From NCBI RefSeq assembly GCF_002105155.1, contig NW_019029040.1, positions 124,001 through 188,000 on the forward strand: a DNA stretch of 64,000 bases. The letters are read 5' to 3'. The notes beneath the pieces are model-generated. The model saw nothing but the letters and a program-made list of their open reading frames with translations, did no database searches and was not told the DNA's origin. Made by a program: the position numbers and the translations under genes. Below, one piece after another: positions 23,837 to 34,462 of this stretch (positions are counted from its first letter, which is position 1; every line of letters starts with the position of its first letter). The stretch is from Lobosporangium transversale. Taxonomy: Eukaryota; Mortierellomycota; Mortierellomycetes; Mortierellales; Mortierellaceae.

Positions 23837-26530
23837 TCATTTCTTGGCACGTTTGCTCCCTTTATCGTTGCGAGACTGTTGTGATGGTTGTGCACGCTTG
23901 CCATTATTAGAGTTCTCTGTCGCCAAGGCGCTCTTGCGTTTGACCTATATCGAGAAAGATTATCATGAGTAAGCGTGTAAACATATTAAGCAAGCTAGCA
24001 ATTGTGACATTTAAACATCGCATCAGGAATGTTAATCCATTATGTATTAAAGACTGACGACTTACTGTATCAACAAATAAGGAAAGTGATGGATCTTCAA
24101 ACGAACCCTGGACCTTGATCTTGGGCTCGTTTTTGTTATTATTACTATTGCTGCCTTTGTTCTTTTTGTTGTTGGTATTATTGTTGCCCTGATTTTGCTT
24201 CTCTTTCATTTTCTTTTCATTTTCCTCATGCATTGCTGCAGTTCTCCTCTGACGTTCCTGCAGCAGCTCAGTCATGGCTTTAGTCTTCTTGAAGTTAGGA
24301 TTGGTAGGATCCAATGCAAAGTGATGGGATTCGTGAACAGCACTGAAGCGTGGATCGACTACATCAATCTTGAAATCGTCCTGCAGATCCTCACCCTTAT
24401 CCTTATCACCGCTCCTATTCTTCTTTTTCTTGTTCTTCTTTTTTTCCGCCTTTTCAATCTCTTTCATGTTGAAGTGCTGGTTGCTCTCTCGGTTGTCCTC
24501 CATCAACAGCTCAAGTTCAGCCTTCTTACGGTTATCTTCAAGACGTTCCTCCTTGGTACGCTTCTTCTTGTTGGCTTTCTTATTGTTATTCCTATTATCA
24601 GTACCTTTCTTATTCTTACTCTTGTTAGGCACCATCATGTCATCGCCCGCAAACTCTTCCGCGAAGTAAGGGTCGTTCATGAGACGTTCATCTTCATCAT
24701 CGGAGAACAAAGCCTCCCCACCTTGATCTTCGCTATCATCGCTATCCTCATCACTGTTGCCATTGCCTTTAAGCTTAGCGGCACGAGCTTCTTTCTTGCG
24801 CTGCTTGCGTTCCTTCTCTTTACGCCTGTATGCCTCAATTGAAGTCTCTTCGTGCACAGTCTGCTCACGCTTCTTTTTAGCCTCCAACAGTTCAGCAGCA
24901 GCTTCGCTGAGACCGGGCGCAAATGTGATCTCCATCTCTTGATTTTTGTCATCATCACTATCACCAGCATCGCTGTCATCGGAATCCTTTTTGCCACCAG
25001 ACAACAGTGCACGGTACTTGCGCTTAATGGCCTCTATGTCGTCCTCATCCTCTGACTCATCGTCTGACGAGGCCAGATATGCCTTGAAATCCATATCCTC
25101 CAAATCCTGTTTTGAAAACTTGTGTCGTGTAACCTTGATTCGGTCCGCATCATCTTCATCCCAGGTTAGCTTTACATTAGAGTGCTGGAAAACCTGTGTC
25201 GTAAAGTCGTTGGGTTTGTAGTTCTCAGGAGCATCATAGGCCACATCCCTTGGTGCATCATCAAACTCCATGCCGTCAGGAATATATCGAAGATCAAAGA
25301 AGTTGGCACTACTCTCATATTCAGCGCCATCGCATGCATCACAAATGGCCTTGGCAGTCTCGACAGAGTCGCAATCAACAACTGCATAATAATACTTGAG
25401 ACGATCGAGCTGGTAATTACGAAGAGCCTCTGAATCAATCTCTTCATTGCCTTCTTCCGTCTGACTTTTGATTAACATTTTTTCATCCACATCATCGTCA
25501 TCTTCCTCCTCATCGTTTGAATCAGACTTGTTTTTCAGAGATGATTTCTTAAAAATCTCTGGTGGAGGTCCTTCACGTTCCTCGCGTTCCAAACGCTCCT
25601 TGCCGAATTCTGATGGATAAATTTTGACTGAACGGATTGCACCTTTCTCAGGTTTAAATCCCTGGAAGACCTTGAACAAATCTATGGACTATAAAAAACA
25701 GACATTCATGCGATGAAAACACGCTTCATTAGTATTTAAATTATAAGCACTGGGTAGTAGAGTTGGGAGGGAAAAAATGTCTGCATTGTGGTATCATACT
25801 TTACCTTGATGTGATCCCAATCCATGTTAACGCATGCGAAGCGGCGTGATTCATCTCCTCTTGGAATATCATCTTCCTCCTCCTCCTCGTCTTCCTGAAC
25901 ATTGGCCTCGGCTTCTGCATCCAATTCTGCGGCGGCTTCCTCATCAATATCTGAATCAGTATCAGAATCAGAGCCACTGATAACGCCTCTACCACGCATA
26001 GGATCGTACCCATCCTCAGCCTCAGAATCTGACCCAGAAACACTAGAATCGATATCTTTATCTTCATCCTCCTCGTCTTCGTCTTCGTCTTCGTCTTCGT
26101 CTTCGTCCTCGTCTTCGTCCTCATCTTCACTCTCCTCATCGCTTCCAGCTTCGCCCTTTTGAAGTTGATAGAATCGCTTCATCTGTTGATCACTACCAGC
26201 GCTTTGAAGCTTTCTTCCGTACTTATCGACCTTGGCTGAATTTCACAAAAAAAAAACAAAACAAAAAGAAAGTCAGTTACTATATAATAAAGTAGATCGA
26301 ATCCGATATCTTTAAAAGATACATCTCTGTTATATATATATTTTTCTTCGCGGTCTCTTACGTGCGCTAGAAAACTCTTTGCTCTTGAGCATGGACGAGA
26401 AACGAGAGTCAACAGTGACCTTGGAGTCACTCTTTTGAGGTCTCCTGAAACGAGGGTCTCGGTGAACATGAGCGAAACGAGGATCCTTGATAGGGGTAAT
26501 ATCGCCACCTTTCCTTGGTTTAGGTGCCAT
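23837..26530 (-). CDS. ESF1: Pre-rRNA-processing protein Esf1
   Basis: Four exons (26362-26530, 25805-26235, 24066-25688, 23837-23944) join in phase to 776 residues. The N terminus has DPRFAHVHRDPRF and the KVDKYGR block. A long acidic tract follows (Glu-Asp repeats encoded at 26074-26140). The conserved NMDWDHIK ... SVKIYPSEFGKERL core spans an intron, and the C-terminal NUC153 motif is DPRFSAVHESHHFALDPTNP. The short last exon is a basic tail ending KRAKK. Esf1 is a nucleolar U3-associated factor needed for 18S rRNA production. It diverges from RPL26 across a 274-base promoter and converges on eIF2B-delta. Confidence 0.95.
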
Positions 26531-26804
26531 GGTGTATTTCTCAGAAGGAATGTAAAATGAAATGAAAATTGGTCCTGACCTTGTCCTCGACTTTGTCTAA
26601 TGGTCCTGACTTTGCATGCCAACACCATAAAAAAAAAAAAAAAGCTGTTTACTCAAAGTGGCTTTTTAAGGCCAACAACAGTCCAGATCAATTTTGGTGG
26701 CAATGTTTCCACGTGATATATTAAATTTTTCCGACCAAGATTTATTCTCGCGTGCGCTGGGAACTTGTTTGAGCCTCCTCTTCTTTTCAAACGATTTATT
26801 CAAC
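26531..26804. promoter_or_regulatory. Divergent promoter of ESF1 and RPL26
   Basis: The 274 bases between the two start codons must hold both promoters. They contain an A-rich tract (about 26627-26643), TTTCCACGTGA at 26706-26716, an RRPE-like AAATTTTT at 26723-26730, and a pyrimidine-rich RPL26 leader just before its ATG. Motif functions are inferred from yeasts. Confidence 0.7.
26706..26716 (+). promoter_or_regulatory. E-box motif TTTCCACGTGA
   Basis: This 11-mer around the palindrome CACGTG recurs, in reverse orientation, in the RPS15/RRP1 divergent promoter at 30191-30201. CACGTG is the Cbf1-type bHLH site; Cbf1 with Tbf1 controls ribosomal protein genes in Candida albicans. Its role here is inferred. 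Confidence 0.55.
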
Positions 26805-28283
26805 ATGAAGCAGTCCATTGGTAAATATCTGCATCCATCCATTTAAGGATGATCCATCGATTATCTGGCTCTATATCATCATACATCATGGCTAGCAGAG
26901 TTTTTATAAGGGTTTGAAAAGACAGCATATGGTCAATCAGTCAATTGGTTTTGCTGCTGGCAATTCATGATCACTCATTGATTAACATGTGGAATTCACT
27001 CGCCAATGCACAGAGCAAGATCGCGCGTTATTGAATGCAAAATAGGAAGAAATACCAAAGATTCGTTCTATAATTCGCAACAACCTCATTCCTCATCCTC
27101 CCACACTGAAGCCCAAAATTTTTTATTGATCTAGTTTTCGCTGACTTTTTCTATTTGATATTTTCTGCCTTCCCTCAGATGTTAGCTCTTCCCGCCGCAA
27201 GAGCAGAAAGGCCCACTTTTCTGCTCCCTCTGATCTTCGTCGTAAGATTATGAGCGCTTCCCTCTCCAAGGAGCTCCGGGAGAAGCACAGCGTAAGTTTT
27301 GCGGTTGGGATAATTCTTTAAGCTTTTTCTTCAAGTTTGGTTCCTCTTTCTTTTTGGGGGAACTGGATCTCCAAGAAGCAAGCCTTTTTTTTCAACTCCC
27401 ATGGGTCATTGGCGGAGGCAAAAGAAAGACTTTCTATCAGCGAAGCAAGCGACAACACCATCATTGTGTGCCAATTCGTCTTTGCTTTATAGATCACTCT
27501 CCAATTGATCTATATCCGACGTCGTCAGCAACTACACTTTCCCTTCCTTTTCCTTTTGTTCATCTCTGAAAGTTGGATGGTCTTGGAAACTACGCCATTT
27601 TATTCAACAGACATCGACATTAGAAGATTGTCTTTGTTATAATATAACAAGGTCAGGCATTGTCAGACATACATTAGAAGCAAATGGAACAAACTAATGG
27701 AGAAATGGAGATTATAAGCAGATAGCCTTAATTTTCTGCTTGTTTCTTCGTCTTTTTCATTGAATGTTCCTGGAGGGCTTTTTTGGGACGTCAAAAACTC
27801 CAACTAGCCTATGCTTCATCAAAACCTGATTCTGCAATGTAATGTTTTGACTTTATAACTATCGAGGATTGCGTGAAAAAGAGATGAGAAGAGGGGAAGA
27901 GTGGTTTGTTTGATTTCAGACGGAAAGAGAGAAGAGAGACAAAGACTTTGAAAAGGGTCAGCAATCTTACCATTATGGTTTATCAATATATATTTTATAC
28001 TATCCTATTATAGACCCGCTCTATCCCTATCCGCAAGGATGATGAGGTCCTGATCGTCCGTGGCACCTACAAGGGTCGCGAGGGCAAGGTCGTTCAGGTC
28101 TACCGCCGCAAGTGGGTTATCCACGTTGAGCGTGTCAATCGCGAGAAGGCCAACGGTGCCTCTGTCCCTGTCGGCATCCACCCCTCCAAGGTCGTCGTCA
28201 CCAAGCTCCACTTGGACAAGGACCGCAAGGCCATCCTCGAGCGCAAGGACCGCTCCAAGAAGACTGAGGCCAAGCAGGAATAA
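26805..28283 (+). CDS. RPL26: 60S ribosomal protein L26 (uL24)
   Basis: Three exons (26805-26820, 27179-27291, 28014-28283) give 132 residues. The first exon holds only five codons plus one base. The join yields [19 protein letters not shown], the typical start. The KOW motif region is [20 protein letters not shown], followed by [19 protein letters not shown] and the basic tail. uL24 is an early-assembling large-subunit protein near the exit tunnel. The second intron is long (722 bases), as often in ribosomal protein genes; it was scanned for snoRNA boxes without a convincing hit. Codon use is strongly biased to C-ending codons (CGC, AAG, GTC), as expected for high expression. Confidence 0.97.
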
Positions 28284-28830
28284 AATATTCTTTTTTTATA
28301 TTTCATTTTACATCATTCCATTTCCCAGAAAGACTTTCAGAAATGAATAAAAAAAAGAATTTGCTTCATCCACGAAAAGAAGAAAAATGTTCTCTAGACA
28401 TTCAATCAGATACAATGCGCTGTGTAATGTGCCAGTCCTGACTACCTCTATTTCAACAGAGATTTTATAGAAGGAATTTGCTTTCAATAAAGGCATGAAT
28501 GATGATGCCTCATTAAATTCGCGTGTTATTTATTTTGTTGGTCTTTAGTCCATTTTCTGATACTCTTTGTCTTCATTATTTGTAACCTATTTGTCATTGA
28601 GACACCGTCTCGAGAAGTGCAGATGCCGAAAATGAAATTTATTGAAGACTTTTACCATTTCTTATGTCGCGTCAACGAATGCAAAAGACTTTTTTTCAAT
28701 GTTTTATGGTTGATGAATCATGTATCCCTCACATTTGCTTTTGTACCAATTGTTAAAAATAAAGCTTAACAGCAGTAAAGGAGGCAAAAGAATAGATTTT
28801 ATTTTTTTATTTCCGCAATAAAAAAAATGT
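28284..28830. other. Convergent 3' region of RPL26 and RPS15
   Basis: This holds the 3' UTRs of both genes, with AATAAA-like signals on each strand. A weak C/D-box-like pair (ATGATGA near 28500, CTGA near 28557) lacks a convincing closing stem. No gene is called. Confidence 0.6.
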
Positions 28831-30099
28831 TTACTTGAGGGGAATGAAACGAGAAGAGTGGGTGGCACCAATACCGGGACGACCGTGCTTGACAGGCTTG
28901 TAGGTGATGGAGAACTCACCGAGGTAGTGACCGATCATCTCTGGCTTGATCTCAATTTGGTTGAAAGTCTTGCCGTTGTAGACGCCAACAATAGAGCCGA
29001 TCATCTCAGGAACGACAATCATGTTACGGAGATGAGTCTTGACGACAGCAGGCTTCTCAAGAGCAGGGGCATCCTTCTTGGCCTGGCGGAGCTTCTTGAT
29101 CAAACCCATGGGCTTGCGCTTGAGACCACGCTGGAAACGTCTGCGGGGACGGGCGTTGACCAAGTCCATCAACTGCTCAGAGGACAAATCCAAGAGCTTG
29201 TCGAGGTCAATTCCGCGGTAAGAGAACTTGCGGAACGTTCTCTTCTTCTTCACATCGACGGCAGCATCATCGTGGTGTTCGTCAGCCTATTGTTGGATGT
29301 TAAATTATTAAAATAAAAAAAGAAAAAGTTGGGATATTGTTAATTCCTCCTGATCTTAATTGATCTTTTGTATATTACTCAAGGAGACGTAAGATGTGCC
29401 GCAGTCAACTACTGCAGGCTTCATCAGTGTGATAACAGATAAAGTCTCCCGAATATCTTGTTGAGATTGCTATAATTTTGCTAAGTTTTTGATGTTGACA
29501 GTGGTGTTAAATAAACTGATGCTATTATGCTCCACTTGAGTACTGTTGAAAGTGTATAATATATTCATTTCACTCAAGGGTCAAATGAACTCAGAGATTG
29601 CAGGTCAAGGGGACTCAATGGCAAACGTTCCATAAAAGAAAGAAAATTATCGCGTGTCATAGCCATATAGAAAAATGCAGGACTGAATGATTGGTGTAGT
29701 TGTCAGCGGAAAAGATTCAGCATCAGTAGTAGAGTAACAGTGATTTCATTCTCCAGCTTTGTTGACTCCATGTTCACACTTGATCCTCAAGAAAGAGTTT
29801 CTCAAAATAAAGTGGAAACTCCTGTATACTGCTCCATGAATAAAGATGAAACTGATGTTCCTCTAGTCGTTTGCTCATTATTTAAAGATCAATTTGTCGT
29901 GTCGCAATGTTTTCCCTTGACTTCAAAAAATTAAAAAATAAAAAAAAGTGTCCCTATCAAATTGATGGGGAGTGTCCGGTTTTTCCTGGCCAGTTTGCTT
30001 CCTGCAATACAATTGATGGATAGATGGATTGACAAAGAAGAGTTTCTCTTCCTTATAGTGGATGCTTAGTTGGATAGCCCTACAGCAGTCACGCACCAT
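28831..30099 (-). CDS. RPS15: 40S ribosomal protein S15 (uS19)
   Basis: The main exon 28831-29286 encodes [20 protein letters not shown] through the conserved [18 protein letters not shown] and [20 protein letters not shown] to ...SSRFIPLK. It starts after a CAATAG acceptor, so the initiator Met must come from an upstream exon. The best candidate is ATG at 30097-30099 followed directly by GTGCGT, preceded by a pyrimidine-rich leader typical of ribosomal protein genes; it gives M-ADEHH and 152 residues, with an 810-base intron. A second ATG-GTAAAC candidate is at 30218-30220. uS19 sits on the small-subunit head near the A site. The main exon is certain; the 3-base first exon is inferred. Confidence 0.93.
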
Positions 30100-30358
30100 T
30101 TTGGAATAATTCAGAAAGAAGGATCAAACCAAGGAGCAAGAAACAACTTTCTAATATTCATTTTTCAGGCCATGAGATGAGACTGCTATGTCACGTGGAA
30201 AATCGGTCTCTGTTTACCATTTTCTTTTTTTTTTTTTTTTTAAGCAAAGTTCATATGCCCTCTGGGTCTTGAATGGTTAACTGAAAGTCAGTTCATTCAA
30301 ACCTTTGGCAACCTTTCCTTTTTTTATAACCACAAACGTATACACATATATCTGAATT
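30100..30358. promoter_or_regulatory. Divergent promoter of RPS15 and RRP1
   Basis: 259 bases separate the inferred RPS15 start from the RRP1 ATG. They contain TCACGTGGAAA at 30191-30201 (the reverse complement of the motif in the ESF1/RPL26 promoter), a PAC-like GAGATGAG at 30174-30181, and a T17 tract at 30225-30241. If the alternative RPS15 start at 30218-30220 is used, the region shortens and the motif falls in the RPS15 intron. Confidence 0.6.
30191..30201 (-). promoter_or_regulatory. E-box motif TTTCCACGTGA (minus strand)
   Basis: The same 11 bases as at 26706-26716, on the opposite strand, inside the second divergent ribosome-related promoter. Function is inferred from the Cbf1-type core. 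Confidence 0.55.
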
Positions 30359-31989
30359 ATGGTTGTCGCTAGCTCAGCAAGTGAATCGGCATCGCCATTC
30401 GGAAAGAAGCTTGCCGCCAATGGTACTACAACTTACAGGCGAATACAAAACAAAAACCGATAGTCAAGTGGGTGTATGGTGCAGGAACCCTACTTTTGAT
30501 TTTATTTATCTTTATATTGTTTTTTAACATACATTCTACTCTGTTAACACCTCTAAACCCTTGCTCAAATACCAATAATGGACAACAGATAAGAAGACTA
30601 GAGACAAGGCCGTTAAAGCACTTGGAAAGTGGGTTTCCAAAAAGAAGGATTTCACATACTTAGAGCTTATGAAGCTTTGGAAGGGTCTCTTTTACTGTAA
30701 GTGGCTATTTATTCTTCCTTCATGAGGACCTGAATCACTGGACCAGGTCACTGTGTTATGAAAAATTGCTTCACTTTTATGATATCATCAACTACTTTTT
30801 TCTTTTTGACCAACATCTTTTGTTATATCCATGAAATCATTGATAGGTATGTGGATGTCAGATAAACCAATTGTCCAGCAACAGCTGAGTGAAACGCTAT
30901 CATCATTGATCATTAAAGTACCTCGCGAAGGAGTTATGAACTTTATTGCAGCCTTTTGGGAGACCATATGCGCGGAATGGCATGGAATCGATCGTCTCAG
31001 GTATTGCTTCATGCGATCTGGGTCTAAGGAATGAGTTGTTTGATTTTTCTTTCTTTTATAAAAAAAGACATTCTTCCTGCTTATCATTCCGTTTTGCTTC
31101 TTATGTATTCATAACTTAGACTTGATAAATTCTATTTTCTTTTACGTCGGTTCCTTTCATATTCCTTCCGTATGCTTAAAGAGAATGATTGGGATTTGGA
31201 GACGGTCGAGGAATACACTAGCATTATGATCAATGGACCATTAAATGCTACATCGACTAAAGTTCCTGACAGTATTCGCTTTCATTTGATTGAAATCTAT
31301 CTGGATGAGCTGGAAAAGATTGTGGATGTGGCCGATTCAGGAGAGGTACCTACCGCACATATTCTTCAACCTATGTTCCATCTGTTGGCCCACACTATCA
31401 ATGGAAAGGTTTTCAAAATGGTCGCGGAAGAAGTTTTTGAAACTATTTTGAAGAAAACTGGTAAACATTTTTTTTTTTTTTTTTTTTTTTTTGTTTCCGC
31501 TGTGTAAAATCTCTAATAATATTGGTACTGATATTTAACAATTTATTAGCTGAGGGCGAAGAAGAGGATTCTGACTATGAAGGCGAGAACAATCTGACTG
31601 TCTTCGATAAGCCGGAGGAAGATGAGGACGGGGATGAGGATGAGGATGAGGATGAGGATGAGGATGAGGATGCGGAAGACGAGGATGATGAAGATATGGA
31701 TGATAGGGATCGCGAAGACGAGGCTAAGGCATTGGCAGAAATAGAGATGGATACAGATGGCGATGAAAACATTGAAACGGAAAGCGCAACTTTCGACTAT
31801 GATCTCATCGGTATCAAGGAGCGACTAGGCGCTGTTTATACTGATGAAGAGACAGTGGAACAAAACCGCCGCAAAGTTCAAGTACTCTATCAAGCATATC
31901 AGGACTTTTGTCCACTGGATGGCGATGACTCTGAGATCGAAGGCGATGAAGCGGATGAGGAAGAAACTGAGGACGAGGATGACGAATGA
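30359..31989 (+). CDS. RRP1: Ribosomal RNA processing protein 1 (Rrp1/Nop52 family)
   Basis: Five exons (30359-30422, 30589-30696, 30847-31000, 31120-31460, 31550-31989) give 368 residues. The Nop52 domain is clear: FGKKLAANDKKTRDKAVKAL, MKLWKGLFYCMWMSDKP, WETICAEWHGIDRLRLDKFY and LLRRFLSYSFRMLKENDW. The C-terminal half is very acidic, with a (GATGAG)n-encoded Asp-Glu tract at about 31620-31672. Rrp1 acts in the nucleolus on 27S pre-rRNA maturation for the large subunit. Introns are all GT-AG, and the last holds T25. It shares a divergent promoter with RPS15. Confidence 0.95.
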
Positions 31990-32551
31990 GATATAATATT
32001 TTATACATCCAACCATAAACATTAGCATTTTACAATAAACAATTCTAGAAGTACCCAAAGTGCATATTTCAGCGACCGGCTTGGGGCCAGATTGGTCCTT
32101 TCATTTAAGGGAACGATCAAACAAACAGTGGCTCGTATCTTTCTCGCACATTACTGTTAGTATGGTTTTTTCTATTATAGTGGGTGGCGAGTGTTTGCAA
32201 TGGTGAATTAAAGTTTGACTCCAGCCACGAGCCATGAAGAAAAAAAAGATTTAAAACATATTTTCTGTGCCATATTTGGGTGACAATCTCAAGAAACACG
32301 TTTGTGCTCCTCGACAAAAAACGATAAACGCGATGAACAAAGTTGTGGTAAACATTGATCATGTGTTGTTCCTAGTTCTGAATGAATCACTTTTTGATAA
32401 ACCCTTAAAATATCATTCGTCTCTGTCTTGTATCAATGACACTCTAAACCTATGCCATGCAATAGCATAGATGTGGTGCGTAAGTGATACTTCCCCCTTA
32501 GTTTCTTTAGTCCTGCCAGCGAAATTTGTCTTATTTATGGATGTTGCCTCC

Positions 32552-32582
<31 letters not shown>

Positions 32583-32926
32583 GATTATACAACTGTAGGT
32601 TCTAATGGCACCTGATTCGCATCCTCCATTAGAACATCAATAATCCTTTGGGTAAAATGAAAATAGGAGTGGAAATGAAGATAGGATGGACAAAGGCGAA
32701 GAAGAGGTGGAGAGTGGGCGTTGCTTGAAAAATGAGCACTAAAAAAAAAAGACGGTGCTCGTGCGGTAGGCGTCTTAAAATTGTCTGAAAGCTGAAGAGG
32801 GTTTTAATGAGCGAAATTTACGGTAATGGTTTCCACATGTGCAGAGTAAGGGGTGCAGGAATAAAATAAAAGTTTGTACGGGGAGAAAAGGGCATTGCGG
32901 CCAACTAGAATACCATTGTGGCATCT

Positions 32927-32962
<36 letters not shown>

Positions 32963-33622
32963 GTTCAGAAACAGCGTCGCCACCTAATTTACGTACACCT
33001 TGTCATCATGTCGTTCATAAAAAGATTTAGGTTTCAACGGCATGGCGATCGTGCTGTATTTTTTGTTCTGGAGATGAGAGCCAAAGGAGAGGTGAAAAAA
33101 TAAAAAGAAAAGACAGTGACAGGATCATGGATTATGCTCATTTAGCATGTAGCTGTGCTGTGGTGTCAAAGTCTTCATGCGGTTCCCCCTTTCTTTTGCC
33201 ACTGGTCTGTACGTATCCATGGAATATCTTGTCCAAAAAGAAGCACATGGAAAGGATGTAAGAGATGCGTGCTATTAGCAAGCAAGCGGGAAGCGCACAC
33301 GTCTCTTATACGCAGCCAACCAAAGGAGGATAACAATAGAAAATAAGGGAAACGGCCATGCAGATCATGCAAGAAAAAGTCGGTATGCTTCATATATATT
33401 ACAAACACATGCACTTGACTCCTTTTTTTTTGTCGCTTTCACCTTTCATTTTTCTTTCTTTCTCTCTTTCGTCTCTTTTATTTGTTTCTTTTATTTCGTC
33501 TGTTGCCCTTCACATTAGTTGACTTGTATCAAGTTGCTGTTGTCTTTCAAGAACACACAGCATTTCAGCTCATAGCATCGTCTCCCCATACACATCAAGC
33601 AATAGCACGCCTTCCCTAAATA
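31990..33622. other. Intergenic with long T tracts
   Basis: No supported gene. It includes T27 at 32552-32578 and T33 at 32929-32961. The last 200 bases are a pyrimidine-rich leader for the orphan gene at 33623. Confidence 0.6.
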
Positions 33623-34462
33623 ATGGCTGATACTACTGCCCACGCTGAAACCCATCCAGCTCCTGCAGCCGATACTGTTACTTCCGACCCCGCCGCCAAT
33701 CATACCGAAGAAAAGAAAGTAGACACTACTACCACTGCTACTGAACCCGAACCCGAACCAACCTTCTCCACTCAGGTCGAGCCGTATGAAAACCCGGTTC
33801 TGAATGCGGATGACACTCCAATCGAGTCTGCTCCTATTGTTGCTGCTACCTCCGATGAGAATCCTACGGGTACCAACCCTAATACTACAGCGCCTGCTGA
33901 GGGCGAAGCCGGGGCTGAAATAGGATCTGATAAGAAGCCAAAGTCATGGATCGCCAAGTTGACAAGCAACATTAAGAAGTTGACAGAAAAGAAGCCCAAG
34001 GTCGACAAGGCGGCACATAGCCACGATACTGAGTCCCCAGCCGCCGCCACTACGGATGTGACTACTCCGGCTACTACAGAGGCCGAAGGCGAAGGTGCTA
34101 CCAGTTCCCACGACGCTACCGCCGAGGATAATCCAGCAGCAGTAACGGAAACTGAAGCTGAAGTGCCTACTGGTGTTGCGACTGAGCATGTCTCTGAGGT
34201 CCCACCCAAATTGACAAAGCGTCTATCGTTTAACATCTTCAAGAAGCTTCACAAGGCTGACAAGGAAAAAGAGAAAACTGCGGTCAGCACCCCCACGCCT
34301 ATTGCCGAGGCATCGGAGGCAACAGAGGGAGAGGCTACTACTGGTGGAGAAGAGGCTGTTGCGCCTCCACCTCCTTCAAAAGATAATGCTCCAGTCGTCG
34401 AGTCGACATCTGTTCCTTCAGAACGCGCTGTGGAAGAGACTGCTTTAGCCCCTGCTCACTAA
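33623..34462 (+). CDS. Disordered orphan protein with two basic modules
   Basis: A single uninterrupted frame of 279 codons after a long pyrimidine-rich leader, with a good ATG context. The protein is rich in Ala, Thr, Glu and Pro and should be disordered. Two basic amphipathic patches stand out: KSWIAKLTSNIKKLTEKKPK (about residues 107-126) and LTKRLSFNIFKKLHKADK (about 197-214). No signal peptide, membrane segment or known domain is seen. Codon use is C-rich in the first part, like well-expressed genes. No family is recognised. The basic patches could bind membrane, nucleic acid or a partner, but this is speculation. Confidence 0.75.
   Translation: MADTTAHAETHPAPAADTVTSDPAANHTEEKKVDTTTTATEPEPEPTFSTQVEPYENPVLNADDTPIESAPIVAATSDENPTGTNPNTTAPAEGEAGAEIGSDKKPKSWIAKLTSNIKKLTEKKPKVDKAAHSHDTESPAAATTDVTTPATTEAEGEGATSSHDATAEDNPAAVTETEAEVPTGVATEHVSEVPPKLTKRLSFNIFKKLHKADKEKEKTAVSTPTPIAEASEATEGEATTGGEEAVAPPPPSKDNAPVVESTSVPSERAVEETALAPAH

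Noticed and set aside
24195-24842. Long plus-strand open frame of about 215 codons
   Set aside because: It is the antisense shadow of the charged ESF1 exon; the hydrophobic protein arises from reading Lys/Glu codons backwards.
28495-28565. C/D snoRNA-like boxes (ATGATGA and CTGA) downstream of RPL26
   Set aside because: No convincing terminal stem adjoins the boxes, and no C'/D' pair was seen.
28858-29316. Plus-strand open frame of about 150 codons opposite RPS15
   Set aside because: Antisense of the conserved RPS15 exon with no family resemblance.
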